The translations under genes and the position numbers were made by a program. A stretch of DNA of 64,000 nt from NCBI GenBank assembly GCA_037903355.1, contig JBAJFE010000042.1, forward strand, positions 3,918,001 through 3,982,000, in the 5' to 3' direction. This document shows, piece after piece, positions 10,740 through 20,354 of this stretch (within the stretch, counting starts at the first letter, position 1; every line of letters starts with the position of its first letter). This DNA comes from Trichuris trichiura (lineage: Eukaryota > Nematoda > Enoplea > Trichinellida > Trichuridae). The notes beneath the pieces are model-generated. The model searched no databases. It saw only the letters and a program-made list of their open reading frames with translations, and was not told the origin of the DNA.

Positions 10740-10960
10740 TACCGTATTTCACGGCCTATAAGAACACCCCTCTACCTAAGTAACGGGTAGTAATGATTGG
10801 CCCAGTTAATTACTTAGTGAGTCTAATTGAGGTAGAAGAATTGCTGTTCAGCTCATAGGACTAATAAGTAGAATGCGAGCCTAGGAAGTACCAACTGGGC
10901 CAATTATTACCACCCATTACTTAGGTAGAGGGGTGTTCTTATAGGCCGTGAAATACGGTA
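10740..10960. mobile_element. Tigger-type MITE related to the 40-44 kb Tigger dimer
   Basis: A 217-bp element (10742-10958) with roughly 50-base terminal inverted repeats starting CCGTATTTCACGG, flanked by TA. The terminus (CCGTAT..., TAAGAACACCCC, then a TGATTGGCCCAG block) matches the outer ends of the inverted Tigger dimer at 40357-44663. It is therefore a likely deletion derivative mobilised by that transposase. Confidence 0.8.
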
Positions 10961-11189
10961 ATAAGACGAAGTTGGCGACCGCGGAGACGAATAAGTCCTC
11001 AGGCTTCCAAGGTGAACAAGACGAAAAGCCCATTTTCTGATTTATCGCCGCTTTTATAGGGAGGTAACGTTAGGGCACAGTATTCAAGAGGGGTCACTAG
11101 TAAACCTCTCAGCCGAAGCTCTGGAGATGATGTTGGTGACTCCATGATGGTCTCACGTCTAAGGCGATGCTTGATGATCCCGCCAGGTA

Positions 11190-12460
11190 TCGGTAATTCG
11201 CACTACTGTGCCGCCCTAGATCATCCTCCGTGTAGGCCAGGCATGTGAATATACAGGCCATAGTGCTTTACGTGTGAGCGCCGGACGACAACGAGTATGG
11301 GACCGAAATAGTCGACTTCCACTATGCTGAGGGGCGGTTCGATAGCCTGTAGATGTGCACTCGGCAGTGATGCCGTCATTGGTGCTTATGGCTTGCTGAG
11401 CCACTTTCTGCAGTCCCGGCAATCGCGGACCGCTTTCTTCATCATCTGTTGGCATCGTGGGATTCAGTATCGCTCTCATAGTCGACAGAGTATCTGTTCG
11501 AGAAAGCCGTGGTGATTCCGCTGAGCGTCTTTGATAATCAGCTCTGTCAGAGCGTGCTTTCGCGGAAGTATAAACGCGTGCCTGGCATCATAAGGCAACT
11601 TAGCCCATTCTATACGACTTCGGACTTTCGTTGAGCCGTCCATGCCGACGAAAGGTGTTGGAGCCAATAGTTTCGAACGCGTCAGCAGGGGTTTCCTCGA
11701 GGATAAACGTGCCATTTCTTCCCGTAGCATTCACGTTGTGCTGAGGCTAAACAGGCAGCGAAAGCGCGATCAATTTCAGTGACCCTGGAGGGGCTATTCA
11801 CCGTTGGGTTCAGCTAGAAAGACAGTTGTTAGCAAAGCGAAAAATGCTGGCGGCGACATGCCGTAGTCTTTTCAGGTCTCGCACACTGCTGAGCAAATCG
11901 TTAGACCTGAAACGGGTCTCATGTGTTTGGCTGACCCATTTTACCCAAATGTTTCGCCGTAACTCTCCTTGGGAGGACGTTAGGGCATTTTGAGCCAACT
12001 CTTTTCTTTCTCCAGCAAGAAACTTGGCCCATCAAACCGTAGTCGATGGCCGCGAATCGCCGAAGGAGGAACTTTCAGGCTGCAATCACCAGCAGGGATC
12101 ATGCGCGTGGGCACGTAATGCCGCTGTGACGTCTTCGAATTCTGTGGGATCTCGCCTACTTGGTTCATAAAGAACTGATTATAGCGTTTTCCTACGGAAT
12201 TCAGCCAATACAATACCGTCAACAATTCTGTTCAATAGGCTTCTGCGATGTGCGTGCGAAACTCTCGCTTAAATGTCGAACCGAGACAAGATGGTATTAG
12301 TGCTGCCTGGAGCTCTCGGTATCGTTGCTTATTTCAAAGGCGCCGCTATTGCTTTAGAGTACATAAACGTTATGAGTACTTTCCCATCGGCTCGGCATTT
12401 ACTCAAGTAGGCAACACAACCGTAGCCACTTTTTGAGGTGTCAGAAAATGTATGTATTTC
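11190..12460 (-). pseudogene. BEL/Pao retrotransposon remnant, RNase H and integrase part
   Basis: Minus-strand frames, broken by stops and frameshifts, encode in order: RNase H (SDTSKSGYGCVAYLSK near 12440), the end of RNase H with the NQVGEI...VPT region (12225-11980), the integrase N-terminal region (LPRKHALTELIIKDAQRNHH, 11730-11476), and the integrase core start (SIVEVDYFGP, about 11300). These blocks are characteristic of BEL/Pao. The upstream half continues at 17233-17520, and the intact Gypsy element between them was inserted within the RNase H region. Confidence 0.8.
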
Positions 12461-12819
12461 TGTAGTTTATATGCAACGTATGGACTTGCACGCGTAAGGC
12501 TGCTAGCACGCAAAGGCTTTGCTTTGTCTTTATTGAGGAACACTAACGAACTGAGTATAAACAACGATCTCGTCGAACACACAACCTTTCTGGTCCTACC
12601 AACCTCTGCGTGGTCCGTCCTTCTCCTTTTATAGTCCTGTTCGCGGGGTCTGGCCAGGTCGCACTGCCATTGGTTGACCATGCCTGTTTTCGACATAGGC
12701 TTCGTGTCATGGGGCACGGGGAACGTCGTCCAGCGCTGTTTACGACAAGTGCTCTCGTATCGTTGCCCTCTTAGGTCAAACCACCGTTATCAGAGCTAAA
12801 CCCCGGGTTATCTGCCACA
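12461..12819 (-). repeat. 3' LTR of the full-length Gypsy element
   Basis: 359 bp, starting TGTGGCAGATAACCC on the minus strand. It carries a TATA-like ACTATAAAAGGAG about 185 bases in and ends CATATAAACTACA. It is nearly identical to 16869-17227. Confidence 0.95.
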
Positions 12820-12834
12820 CTCCCCCCTGATTTT

Positions 12835-15800
12835 CTAATCACTGTTAATGCGGCAGCGGCGTCGGCGAATTCGCGCGCTGCGTCTCACTGGTGGTTGGTC
12901 AGGTAGTTCTGGCATCATTGGTACGAGTACCTGTTCGGCCACCGCGGTCGTCGTTGTGGAGCCCTCCTGTTCTTCTTCGGGAGCTTCAGAGAGTGCTTCT
13001 AACTCAGGTGCCGTCATGCCGGCATCTGTCTCTGCCAAGGGCATGTTTCGGTCTTCCCTGTCTAGCGCTAGCGTGGGCACCAGATCTTTTGCGTCTGCGC
13101 TGCTCGGGACGCGCTCGCCAACCGTGGAGCTTTCTCCAGAGACACAGTCTTGAAGCGAACAATGCTGAGGCCGGAGCCTCCTTGTCGAACGGCGCGGGAC
13201 TGCTTGGGCCTGTGTTGCTCTGTGCTCAGAGGCGGGCTGATGTAGGGGTCGCCGTTCTGTAGTGGTGCCAATCACAATGCCCGCTGGCTCCCTGCTCCAA
13301 TCTGCAATGGGACCACTGACATCGCCGTCGTCATCGGCGTTAGGCATCGGTCTCGCAGGAGGGATCGGCACGAATCCACGGCGACGGATGTCGCGAACGT
13401 GGCGAGGCACCCCATTGACTTCCACTGCCTGATCCGAGACAAGCCTGGTGACTAAGCCCTCGTCATAGCGGGCGTCGCATCTCCCGCTGCGCGACTTTAC
13501 CCACACGGTGTCCCCGACCGTATAAGGACAGTGCGAAGCCTGGGCATCGCTGCTAACCGATGCTTCGTTTCGGTCCTTCATCGTGTATCGGTAGACTGCA
13601 TTGGCGGGGGCGGTGGCTGCCGACCGATCATCCCGTGGCATGAGATTGTACCGATAGACTGCCTCCTGCGCTGAGCATCCTGCCCTTGCTGCGATCACCT
13701 TGACCGTCCTATGGCACCGCTCTATTATGCCGTTCCCACTTGGGGCATAAGCGCATCGGAAGCGGAGGCGTGTCCCCCATCGTTCAGCCAGCTGAGCGAC
13801 CTCGCGACTCCGGAATGCGGTGTCATTGTCCGCTAGTAATTCGTAAGGCGCGCCGCGCTCATAAAAAATTGATTCCAACTGATGCACGACATCAGCGCTG
13901 GAGCGTTGGTGCAGACGGCGCCAAATTGCAAACCGTGAGGGCCCACAGTCAATCAGAGTTAGGTATAGCTCACTCCCGCAGTGAGCGACATCAATTCCAA
14001 CTCTTTGCCACAGCCTGGGAACCTCTAGCACTCCATGCCTCCATTTTGCAGGAGCCGGGTCGATAGAACGGCAAATGTCGCACTTGCCCACCACGCTGCT
14101 GACATCACGTTTGGATATCCTTGGGTCACGACGGCGGGCAAAGTACAGCGTGCGCCGTACGCCCGGATGGCCCGAAACGCGATGCACTTCTGCAATCAGG
14201 CGTTCAGACGAAATGTCGCCGTCCACCGCGGCGCAGACCGCTTTTTCACTAGGTTCCGTGGGGGCTAACCATCGCTTTGGGACTCTGGTTAGGGTGTCGG
14301 CTTTGTTGTCAGCCGATCGTACTAGGGTGACCGTCAGTTTCAGGTCGTATTCTTTGACCAGAGCCAGTATTGTCTCTATCCGGCGTCGGATGAGCATCTC
14401 GTTGGCCGCCTTCGTTCGCAGCCGGGTCTTGCCTGACAGGCCATCTTCAACCCACCGGTGAACTGTCACAGAGTCTGTCATGAGCTCGATCTCCTTCATC
14501 CGCCAGGCGAGGGCAAGGTTGAGGCCTTTGATCACTGCATCCAGCTCCGCCATATTGATGTGGCGAGCCTCCTCATACGGGCGCAACCACGTCCCATCTT
14601 CTATGATGGAACCGTCTACTTCCAGTGCAACGCCCAAGGCTAGCATGCTAGCATCTACCCACATTCTGGCTTTGCTGCCTGAGACGTCCCATCTACCGTG
14701 CACTGGGTCGTTTGTCTCTAGATTGTCAGCAATTTCGTTCAGCCGCACTCTTATCCGGCCATCATGAATGGGTTCGTCCCACCGTTCCGTTGCACGATTC
14801 GCTTCCCGCTTGACGAAGGCTGAGGCAGCCCTGAGCCAACCGCATACGGGGTAGTGCCCCACTAGTTCTCCGCAATACGAGAACACTGTTCGCCTAGTCA
14901 GGTTCTTGGGCGGACCACTCATTTCGTTGCCTCTTGACCACCGCAGGGAGCCCCGCTCCCCCCAGGCTTTCAGGCCGAGCACACGTGCGCCGTCCGAGAC
15001 TTTCTCAGGGTCCTTGCATGCTAATCCGTACCTGACGAGGTGTCTTCTCACCGTTTCCGCGCTTACGATTCTTTGGTTGACGAAGATGTCGTCAATGTAC
15101 GCTGAAGTCCCTTTCCTTACATCGGGAGCGAGTGAGAGCACATGCCCGACCACGGCTTTCATGATAGTTGGAGCCACATTTAGGCCAAAGCCGAGTCGGG
15201 TCAAGCAGTATCTCCGGCCATGGAGTATCACGGTCTGGAACGGCCAAAGCGATTTGTCAACGCGCACCTGTAGATATGCTTTGTGCAAATCCAAAATTGA
15301 TACGTCTATGCCTTGTCTGCGCCATTCGCGCAACTTCTGAGCACACACGTCACTATTGGCCGTGAATGTATCAATGTGTGCATTCAGTTCCCGGAAATCA
15401 AGCACTGGACGTACCTTGCCTTTGTTGCGCTGTACAACAGCCATGAGAGGAATGAGAGCTCGAGCTGGTCCAAACTTTCTTTCGTCGTACGGAATTAACC
15501 AACCGTTTCGGATCCACAACATCAGTTCCTCTTCATACGCTGATCGGCTTGCGGCAGCAGGCGGATACTCTATTCTGGCGTTCTGCAAGACTTCTGGGGC
15601 ACTGCTATTTGCCCATTTCCACGCAGCCGTCCACGAGCGCGCATTTGGGTCGTAGGTCACGGTGAAATCCTTCTCGTCAATGCTCCTTACGGTGTCGGCG
15701 CCTGCGCAAGTTGCCTTGCTAAACGGATTGAACTGCACGTGCCCTTCGCTGTCCAGCAGAGCTCCTCCAAGTGACCTTATCGCGCTCATGCCTAGTACGA

Positions 15801-16038
15801 AGTCGAACCCAAGTGGCCTTCGGTCAGAAACTATGACATCGACCACCGTTGCGCGTGCTCCAGGCACCGTGAGCTCGACGTGACCCAATCCAACACACCG
15901 CAGCTCGTCGCCGCTGATCGTTTTCAGGCTAACCGGGTGCCTTTTCCATTTTCTGCAGCAGGGAGCATAGACGATACATCTCGTGCAGCCGCTGTCCACC
16001 AACGCGCAGCGAGCTACCCCGTCTACTTGTATGTTCAC
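12835..16038 (-). CDS. pol: Gypsy pol polyprotein (protease, RT, RNase H, integrase)
   Basis: A single open frame of 1067 codons counted from a GTG. The frame is also open upstream, where it overlaps gag in the -1 phase, so expression by -1 frameshift from gag is likely. Domains in order: aspartic protease (VDSGCTRC, residue about 15); reverse transcriptase (LDFRELN about 205, LTRLGFGLNVAP about 275, YIDDIF about 310); RNase H (MWVDAS about 460); integrase with HHCC finger (GHPGVRR ... CDIC) and catalytic core (GIDVAHCG, LLADNDTAF, GNGIIERCHR); and a C-terminal basic tail. The order protease-RT-RH-IN excludes Copia. RT motifs fit a Gypsy branch better than BEL. The frame is intact and appears potentially functional. 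Confidence 0.9.
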   Translation of the reverse strand: MNIQVDGVARCALVDSGCTRCIVYAPCCRKWKRHPVSLKTISGDELRCVGLGHVELTVPGARATVVDVIVSDRRPLGFDFVLGMSAIRSLGGALLDSEGHVQFNPFSKATCAGADTVRSIDEKDFTVTYDPNARSWTAAWKWANSSAPEVLQNARIEYPPAAASRSAYEEELMLWIRNGWLIPYDERKFGPARALIPLMAVVQRNKGKVRPVLDFRELNAHIDTFTANSDVCAQKLREWRRQGIDVSILDLHKAYLQVRVDKSLWPFQTVILHGRRYCLTRLGFGLNVAPTIMKAVVGHVLSLAPDVRKGTSAYIDDIFVNQRIVSAETVRRHLVRYGLACKDPEKVSDGARVLGLKAWGERGSLRWSRGNEMSGPPKNLTRRTVFSYCGELVGHYPVCGWLRAASAFVKREANRATERWDEPIHDGRIRVRLNEIADNLETNDPVHGRWDVSGSKARMWVDASMLALGVALEVDGSIIEDGTWLRPYEEARHINMAELDAVIKGLNLALAWRMKEIELMTDSVTVHRWVEDGLSGKTRLRTKAANEMLIRRRIETILALVKEYDLKLTVTLVRSADNKADTLTRVPKRWLAPTEPSEKAVCAAVDGDISSERLIAEVHRVSGHPGVRRTLYFARRRDPRISKRDVSSVVGKCDICRSIDPAPAKWRHGVLEVPRLWQRVGIDVAHCGSELYLTLIDCGPSRFAIWRRLHQRSSADVVHQLESIFYERGAPYELLADNDTAFRSREVAQLAERWGTRLRFRCAYAPSGNGIIERCHRTVKVIAARAGCSAQEAVYRYNLMPRDDRSAATAPANAVYRYTMKDRNEASVSSDAQASHCPYTVGDTVWVKSRSGRCDARYDEGLVTRLVSDQAVEVNGVPRHVRDIRRRGFVPIPPARPMPNADDDGDVSGPIADWSREPAGIVIGTTTERRPLHQPASEHRATQAQAVPRRSTRRLRPQHCSLQDCVSGESSTVGERVPSSADAKDLVPTLALDREDRNMPLAETDAGMTAPELEALSEAPEEEQEGSTTTTAVAEQVLVPMMPELPDQPPVRRSARIRRRRCRINSD

Positions 16039-16055
16039 AGTCGGCAGCGCCTCGT

Positions 16056-16850
16056 TCAGTGACGGGAGGGAACCGGCGCAAGAGCTTCCTCCCTGTCCGC
16101 GTTTCCCGACTCCGTGGGCCTGGGCTCCTTCCGCAAACGGCGGACTGGGCGGCGCCCACGTGGCCAGTCCATTCTTTGGTCAGTACGCATCGGTTGACTT
16201 GCTTCCTGTCCTCGTGTCGGACACTCTCTGGCGAAGTGATTGATCCCACCGCATGCGTAACAACGATAGTGGGATCCAGAGTTAAGAGCCACAGAGGTCG
16301 AGCCGTTAGCTGCGGCAGCCAGATCAGAGAGTCCACTGCTACCGGGTGGCCCTCTCGCCAACATCGCACGAGCACGCGTCAACAATTCGTCCAGCGAGAG
16401 GGTCTCCATGCGAGCCCCAGCCAGCAACGATTCTTGGACTTGCTCTGGTAAGCCATCAATGAACGCGCTCGCTAAAACCTTGTCAGATACGCCGCCGGCG
16501 AGCAACGCCAGTTCACTAAGCCCAGCCAAGAACCCATCAGGCGTTTCATTAAATCGCATTCTTCTCACCTTGAATTCTCTGAAGGCCATAAATGGATCAG
16601 GAGCGAAAGCGGCGAGCAGCTTCTCTTTAACCTTCTCGAGCTTGCCCTGGTCCTCCGATGCCATCTTATCGTACACGGCGAACGCAGCGCCGGTTAACCG
16701 CAACCCTATTACTCGAACGACGTCCGTGATTCCGCATAAATGACAAGTAGATTCAGCCTTGCGCAACCACTCAGCTGCCGAATGAGCAGAGCCGTCGAAC
16801 TCGGGAATTATCCGTACGTCCATCGACGTAGCAGCGCCTGTCACTTCCAT
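16056..16850 (-). CDS. gag: Gypsy gag protein
   Basis: 264 codons, with the ATG 19 bases inside the 5' LTR. The capsid-like region (residues 1-170) is followed by a zinc knuckle of CX2CX4HX4C form (CYACGGINHFAREC, residue about 195) that binds the genomic RNA. Gag forms the particle in which reverse transcription occurs. It lies in a different phase from pol, consistent with a -1 shift. The 130-codon frame on the opposite strand is a shadow. Confidence 0.9.
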   Translation of the reverse strand: MEVTGAATSMDVRIIPEFDGSAHSAAEWLRKAESTCHLCGITDVVRVIGLRLTGAAFAVYDKMASEDQGKLEKVKEKLLAAFAPDPFMAFREFKVRRMRFNETPDGFLAGLSELALLAGGVSDKVLASAFIDGLPEQVQESLLAGARMETLSLDELLTRARAMLARGPPGSSGLSDLAAAANGSTSVALNSGSHYRCYACGGINHFARECPTRGQEASQPMRTDQRMDWPRGRRPVRRLRKEPRPTESGNADREEALAPVPSRH

Positions 16851-16868
16851 TGTGGAGCCTCGATAGCT

Positions 16869-17227
16869 TGTAGTTTATATGCAACGTATGGACTTGCACG
16901 CGTAAGGCTGCTAGCACGCAAAGGCTTTGCTTTGTCTTTATTGAGGAACACTAACGAACTGAGTATAAACAACGATCTCGTCGAACACACAACCTTTCAG
17001 GTCCTACCAACCTCTGCGTGGTCCGTCCTTCTCCTTTTATAGTCCTGTTCGCGGGGTCTGGCCAGGTCGCACTGCCATTGGTTGACCATGCCTGTTTTCG
17101 ACATAGGCTTCGTGTCATGGGGCACGGGGAACGTCGTCCAGCGCTGTTTACGACAAGTGCTCTCGTATCGTTGCCCTCTTAGGTCAAACCACCGTTATCA
17201 GAGCTAAACCCCGGGTTATCTGCCACA
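16869..17227 (-). repeat. 5' LTR of the full-length Gypsy element
   Basis: 359 bp, TG...CA on the minus strand, one base different from the other LTR. It contains the promoter (ACTATAAAAGGAG). The bases just inside read AGCTATCGAGGCTCC; the primer tRNA was not identified. A similar AGTTATCAAGGCTC follows the LTR end of the fragment at 33346. Confidence 0.95.
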
Positions 17228-17232
17228 ATTTC

Positions 17233-17520
17233 CACAGACCGTGGGGGATCAAACCCGATTAAGCTACGAGAGGCTGTCAACTTTTCCATAAGGGGCAATT
17301 CCGTAGCCCACCTTTGTCACTGCGACAATAATGATTTCGGTAATAGGGAATCCCAATCGAGGCCAAGTAACCACGCTTGGCGTGCGATGTGTTCAGCCTG
17401 CTGTATAATCAGGGAGACTAACCATAATGGGTCGAAGATACTTGAGACGGTGCGCAACATTTCACGCTTCATGGACACCGTGAGTGTTTTCCTGACGCGG
17501 AAGTTGAAGTTGTCACTTTC
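17233..17520 (-). pseudogene. BEL/Pao remnant, RT-to-RNase H linker part
   Basis: The minus-strand frame has the conserved BEL/Pao block after the polymerase: SSIFDPLWLVSL, then RQAWLLGLDWD, then a W..EL motif. It ends exactly at the Gypsy target duplication and resumes on the other side at 12460. One in-frame stop is present, so the BEL element was dead or dying when the Gypsy element landed. Confidence 0.75.
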
Positions 17521-17557
17521 ACTGTTCTACATTAGACCATGGGTTTGTTCGGCAGGC

Positions 17558-17930
17558 CAGCCATTCTCAACCTTTTTTTGCTGGCCCCCCTTGGAAGGTG
17601 TCCTCACGTGCCAGATCTTTTTTTCCTATTGATCAACTGATTTTTGTGTTTCTTGTGTAGCAGCTAATCCGCTTTCAACGATAACCTCCTAGGATCAAAT
17701 TAATGCACTGATACAATGTGAATATGTAGTCGTCAAATTATGTGCTAATGAACGTTACGAAACAAGCATTTTGACAAAGCGACAGATCCCTAAAAAAGAT
17801 ACACGAAAAAAAATTATCAAAATAAAGAGAACCTTGAAGATGGCACTTCTTTGCAAGTTTCATGATGTCTGGTTCCACGTTGGACAATGACAATCGCAGG
17901 TCGCATCTGGCCGCGACATTCATTCTGTTC
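17558..17930 (-). pseudogene. hAT element 3' end with transposase C-terminus
   Basis: The terminus CAGCCATTCTCAACC at 17558 is hAT-like. Upstream on the minus strand, the peptide RCDLRLSLSNVEPDI matches the conserved tail (DLR..L...P.I) of hAT transposases of the SCAND3/ZBED type. It is joined in frame to the mariner remnant. Confidence 0.65.
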
Positions 17931-18720
17931 TTAGGTTTTGTTAAGGCAACTATCTTACTAAATCCATGTTCTTTTAACTTTGGGAAGAGGAGAAAGTCTG
18001 AAGGGGCAAGTTCTGAATTGTAGGGTGAGTGTGGAATGACTTCCGACCGAAACTCACGAAGAACAGTCTTCACAGTCCTTGAAAAATGAGCCGGCTCGTT
18101 ATCGTGGTGGAAAAGGATACCGAGGTGCAACTTGCGGCGCCGTTTTCTTGCCAGTGCGGCAGTATTTAATTTTCACGTTATTGCTTTGTAAAAAATTGCC
18201 GTGGCTGTTCCCTTTCCTTCGAGGAAGTCAGTAAGAATTACTCCGTCTGAATCCCAGAATATGGTCGTCATAACCTTTCTAGCCGACCGCTCCGCTTTGA
18301 ACTTGACTGGACCTGCTGACCCCCTCGGTAACCACTGCTTGGATTGGATCTTACTCTCCGGATCACATTGGTAGATGCACGTTTCATCTCCCGGGAGGAT
18401 ACGGTCGACGAGGGAGACCCCAGCCATTTTAGCAATTTTCCTCATGGTAACTCTGCGGTCTCCTTCCAATAGGTTCCGGACAAGGCCCACGGTCCCTTCG
18501 CTCGTTGCGGCCGCTGGTCTTCTCGCTTTCCGGTCGCCTTTGGTGACCTCCCTGTCCTTGAAACGCCTTATCTACTCATAGACAACCGGCTTAGATTATG
18601 CACTACCTCCGTAACCCAGCTGCAAAGATTGAATAACCCCCCTCGGCTGCCAATGAAGCTTGGATAGAAATTTAATGTTCGCTCTGACCTCAAAACGAAG
18701 ATTTTCCATGTCATGAGAAA
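17930..18720 (-). pseudogene. mariner-type transposase remnant, internally deleted
   Basis: The N-terminal helix-turn-helix part (LLEGDRRVTMRKIAKMAGVS, about 18480-18400) runs directly into the first catalytic block (GDETCIYQCDPESK), so about 100 residues are missing. It then carries the second catalytic aspartate (HHDNEPAHFS) and the D34D end (ELAPSDFLLFPKLKE). Several stops and shifts occur. This is a Tc1/mariner cut-and-paste transposase, non-functional here. Confidence 0.8.
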
Positions 18721-19847
18721 AAAATTACTTTAGGAGCAGCTTGTACCATACTGGCGAAGCGTCAGATAAGGCTACTTTTCCGTACAAGTCAGAAGACAAC
18801 GGAGATAAGGTTAAACATATTTTGGTCCATCAGTTGACGTCCTGTTAGACACTGCACCATCTTTCCGGAAACTTTCCAAACATCACTCGTATACTGCAGG
18901 TTAAACTAAAACTTTCAATATAACATGCAGAGTGACTGATGAGAAGGAAGTAATGCGCAGACGAAGGAGAGCCTTTATGTAGAGAATAAGCAGCAGAAAC
19001 TGTACTAGAAACGCAGGAATCAAACCACTAATCAAGAAATACGAAAATATCTTGCATGCAGAAAGTAGCATGCGAGATTATCCTTCAGTTTTACGTTAGC
19101 ACTAGTTTGTGCGTTTAAAATGTTGTTTACTTGAGCCATCTGAAGCAGATGAAGGAGCTTCTTTGTGTAACTAAACGAGTTTCCGCGTTGAGATTCTCAC
19201 ATTTTTCAGCTTTCTTACGCCATGGACATAAACGTCTTCGATGGAAGAAATAGATCAAAACAAGTGGCGTGCGTACGCCTCGAAGCCATTTTGACAAAAT
19301 AAAGCGCCACTGTTGCTGACTGGCGCAAACTAAGTCAAAGATGGGGACACTAAAATTAAGGTCCATTTTTATTAATAAACTTTGAACAGCAGTTTGTCAG
19401 ACGTTATGGACACGGACTAAATAAAGCTTCGTTAAAAGCTCTAAATTTACGATTACAGCAAATCTTGGGTTCCTTGGGATTTTACGTCTAACCATGGTCA
19501 TGACACAAGCAGCCACGGAAAGCGCCGTGTTCAAACGTGCAACGAATTGTTTATGCAACAGCTTCTTGGCTCCAGAAAAAGACCACTTCCTTTTATAGGA
19601 ACTGATAACACAGAGAACAACTACTTGCATCGATCGTCCAGCCGCATAGCCACTAGCTAATGGTCTTTTAAGGCCTTTCAGCGTGCCTTACGCGGTTCAC
19701 GTCATCTGATTTTGGTAATGCGCTGCCTCATTCCTCACGTCCGCCCTATCGCCAGAGCAGTCTCTTTTTCGTTTAAACCATTACCACGTTGCTCATTCTT
19801 AAATGCTTTAATTCCGCACTGACGACAGATAATTTAAGGCCAGCAAG
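18721..19847. other. no feature recognised
   Basis: Short minus-strand frames at 19127-19366 and 19397-19630 show no family features. Confidence 0.35.
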
Positions 19848-20354
19848 CTCTATAGCAGTGATTCTCACGGTGGAGCATGTGCCCCACCGGGGGGGCCTTT
19901 TGAAGTCCAGGGGGATCCAAACTGCCAAAGGGGCCCCTGGGGTGCCCATTTGAGCTGTGGGGGAAACATGCCTTACTTGGGCAATCGTGTTGAAATGCAT
20001 GGGAAGGTATGGCCTGCGACGGGTCAGGTATTGGGTCTTCTGCCTTAAAAAAAAGCTGTATGCTGTTATGCTGTTTCGCCCCGCAATTCTGACTGGCTGG
20101 AAGAGAGGATCGGAGGAGGGCGGAGGCGGCTGGCTCAGAGATAAGAAAGTAAGTGTTGGACACACTATCCGGGGAGCGCTTTCCCCACAGAACTTTGTGC
20201 GACACCTACATTATGACGTTCTGGCTACTCCCGGTCCTCTCATCCAGCCAATCAGCGGGCTCGAAATCGACTAATCAGAATTAAGGGCCGAAACGCTCGG
20301 AAACGTTCACAGGGGGTCCTGGCGCCCCTGACCTTGAGAAACATTGCCCTATAG
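19848..20354. mobile_element. non-autonomous hAT element
   Basis: A 491-bp element (19856-20346) begins CAGTGATTCTCACGG and ends CTTGAGAAACATTG. The 8-base flanks CTCTATAG and CCCTATAG differ at one base. The GC-rich start, with its repeated GGGGG-CC blocks, is shared with the elements at 31126 and 36701. It has no coding capacity of its own. Confidence 0.85.

Larger units (their letters stand above)
12456..17232 (-). mobile_element. full-length Gypsy-type LTR retrotransposon, young insertion
   Basis: The two 359-bp LTRs (12461-12819 and 16869-17227) differ at one visible base. A perfect 5-bp duplication ATTTC lies at 12456-12460 and 17228-17232. The LTRs run TGTGGC...CTACA on the minus strand. 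A polypurine tract (AGGGGGGAG) abuts the 3' LTR at 12820-12828. Near-identical LTRs, intact gag and intact pol mean a very recent insertion. The target was a BEL/Pao element. A solo LTR of this family lies at 34115-34477. Confidence 0.95.

Noticed and set aside
12848..16743. Many plus-strand ORFs of 60-144 codons
   Set aside because: They are shadows of the intact gag and pol frames on the minus strand, whose GC-rich codons keep the other frames open.
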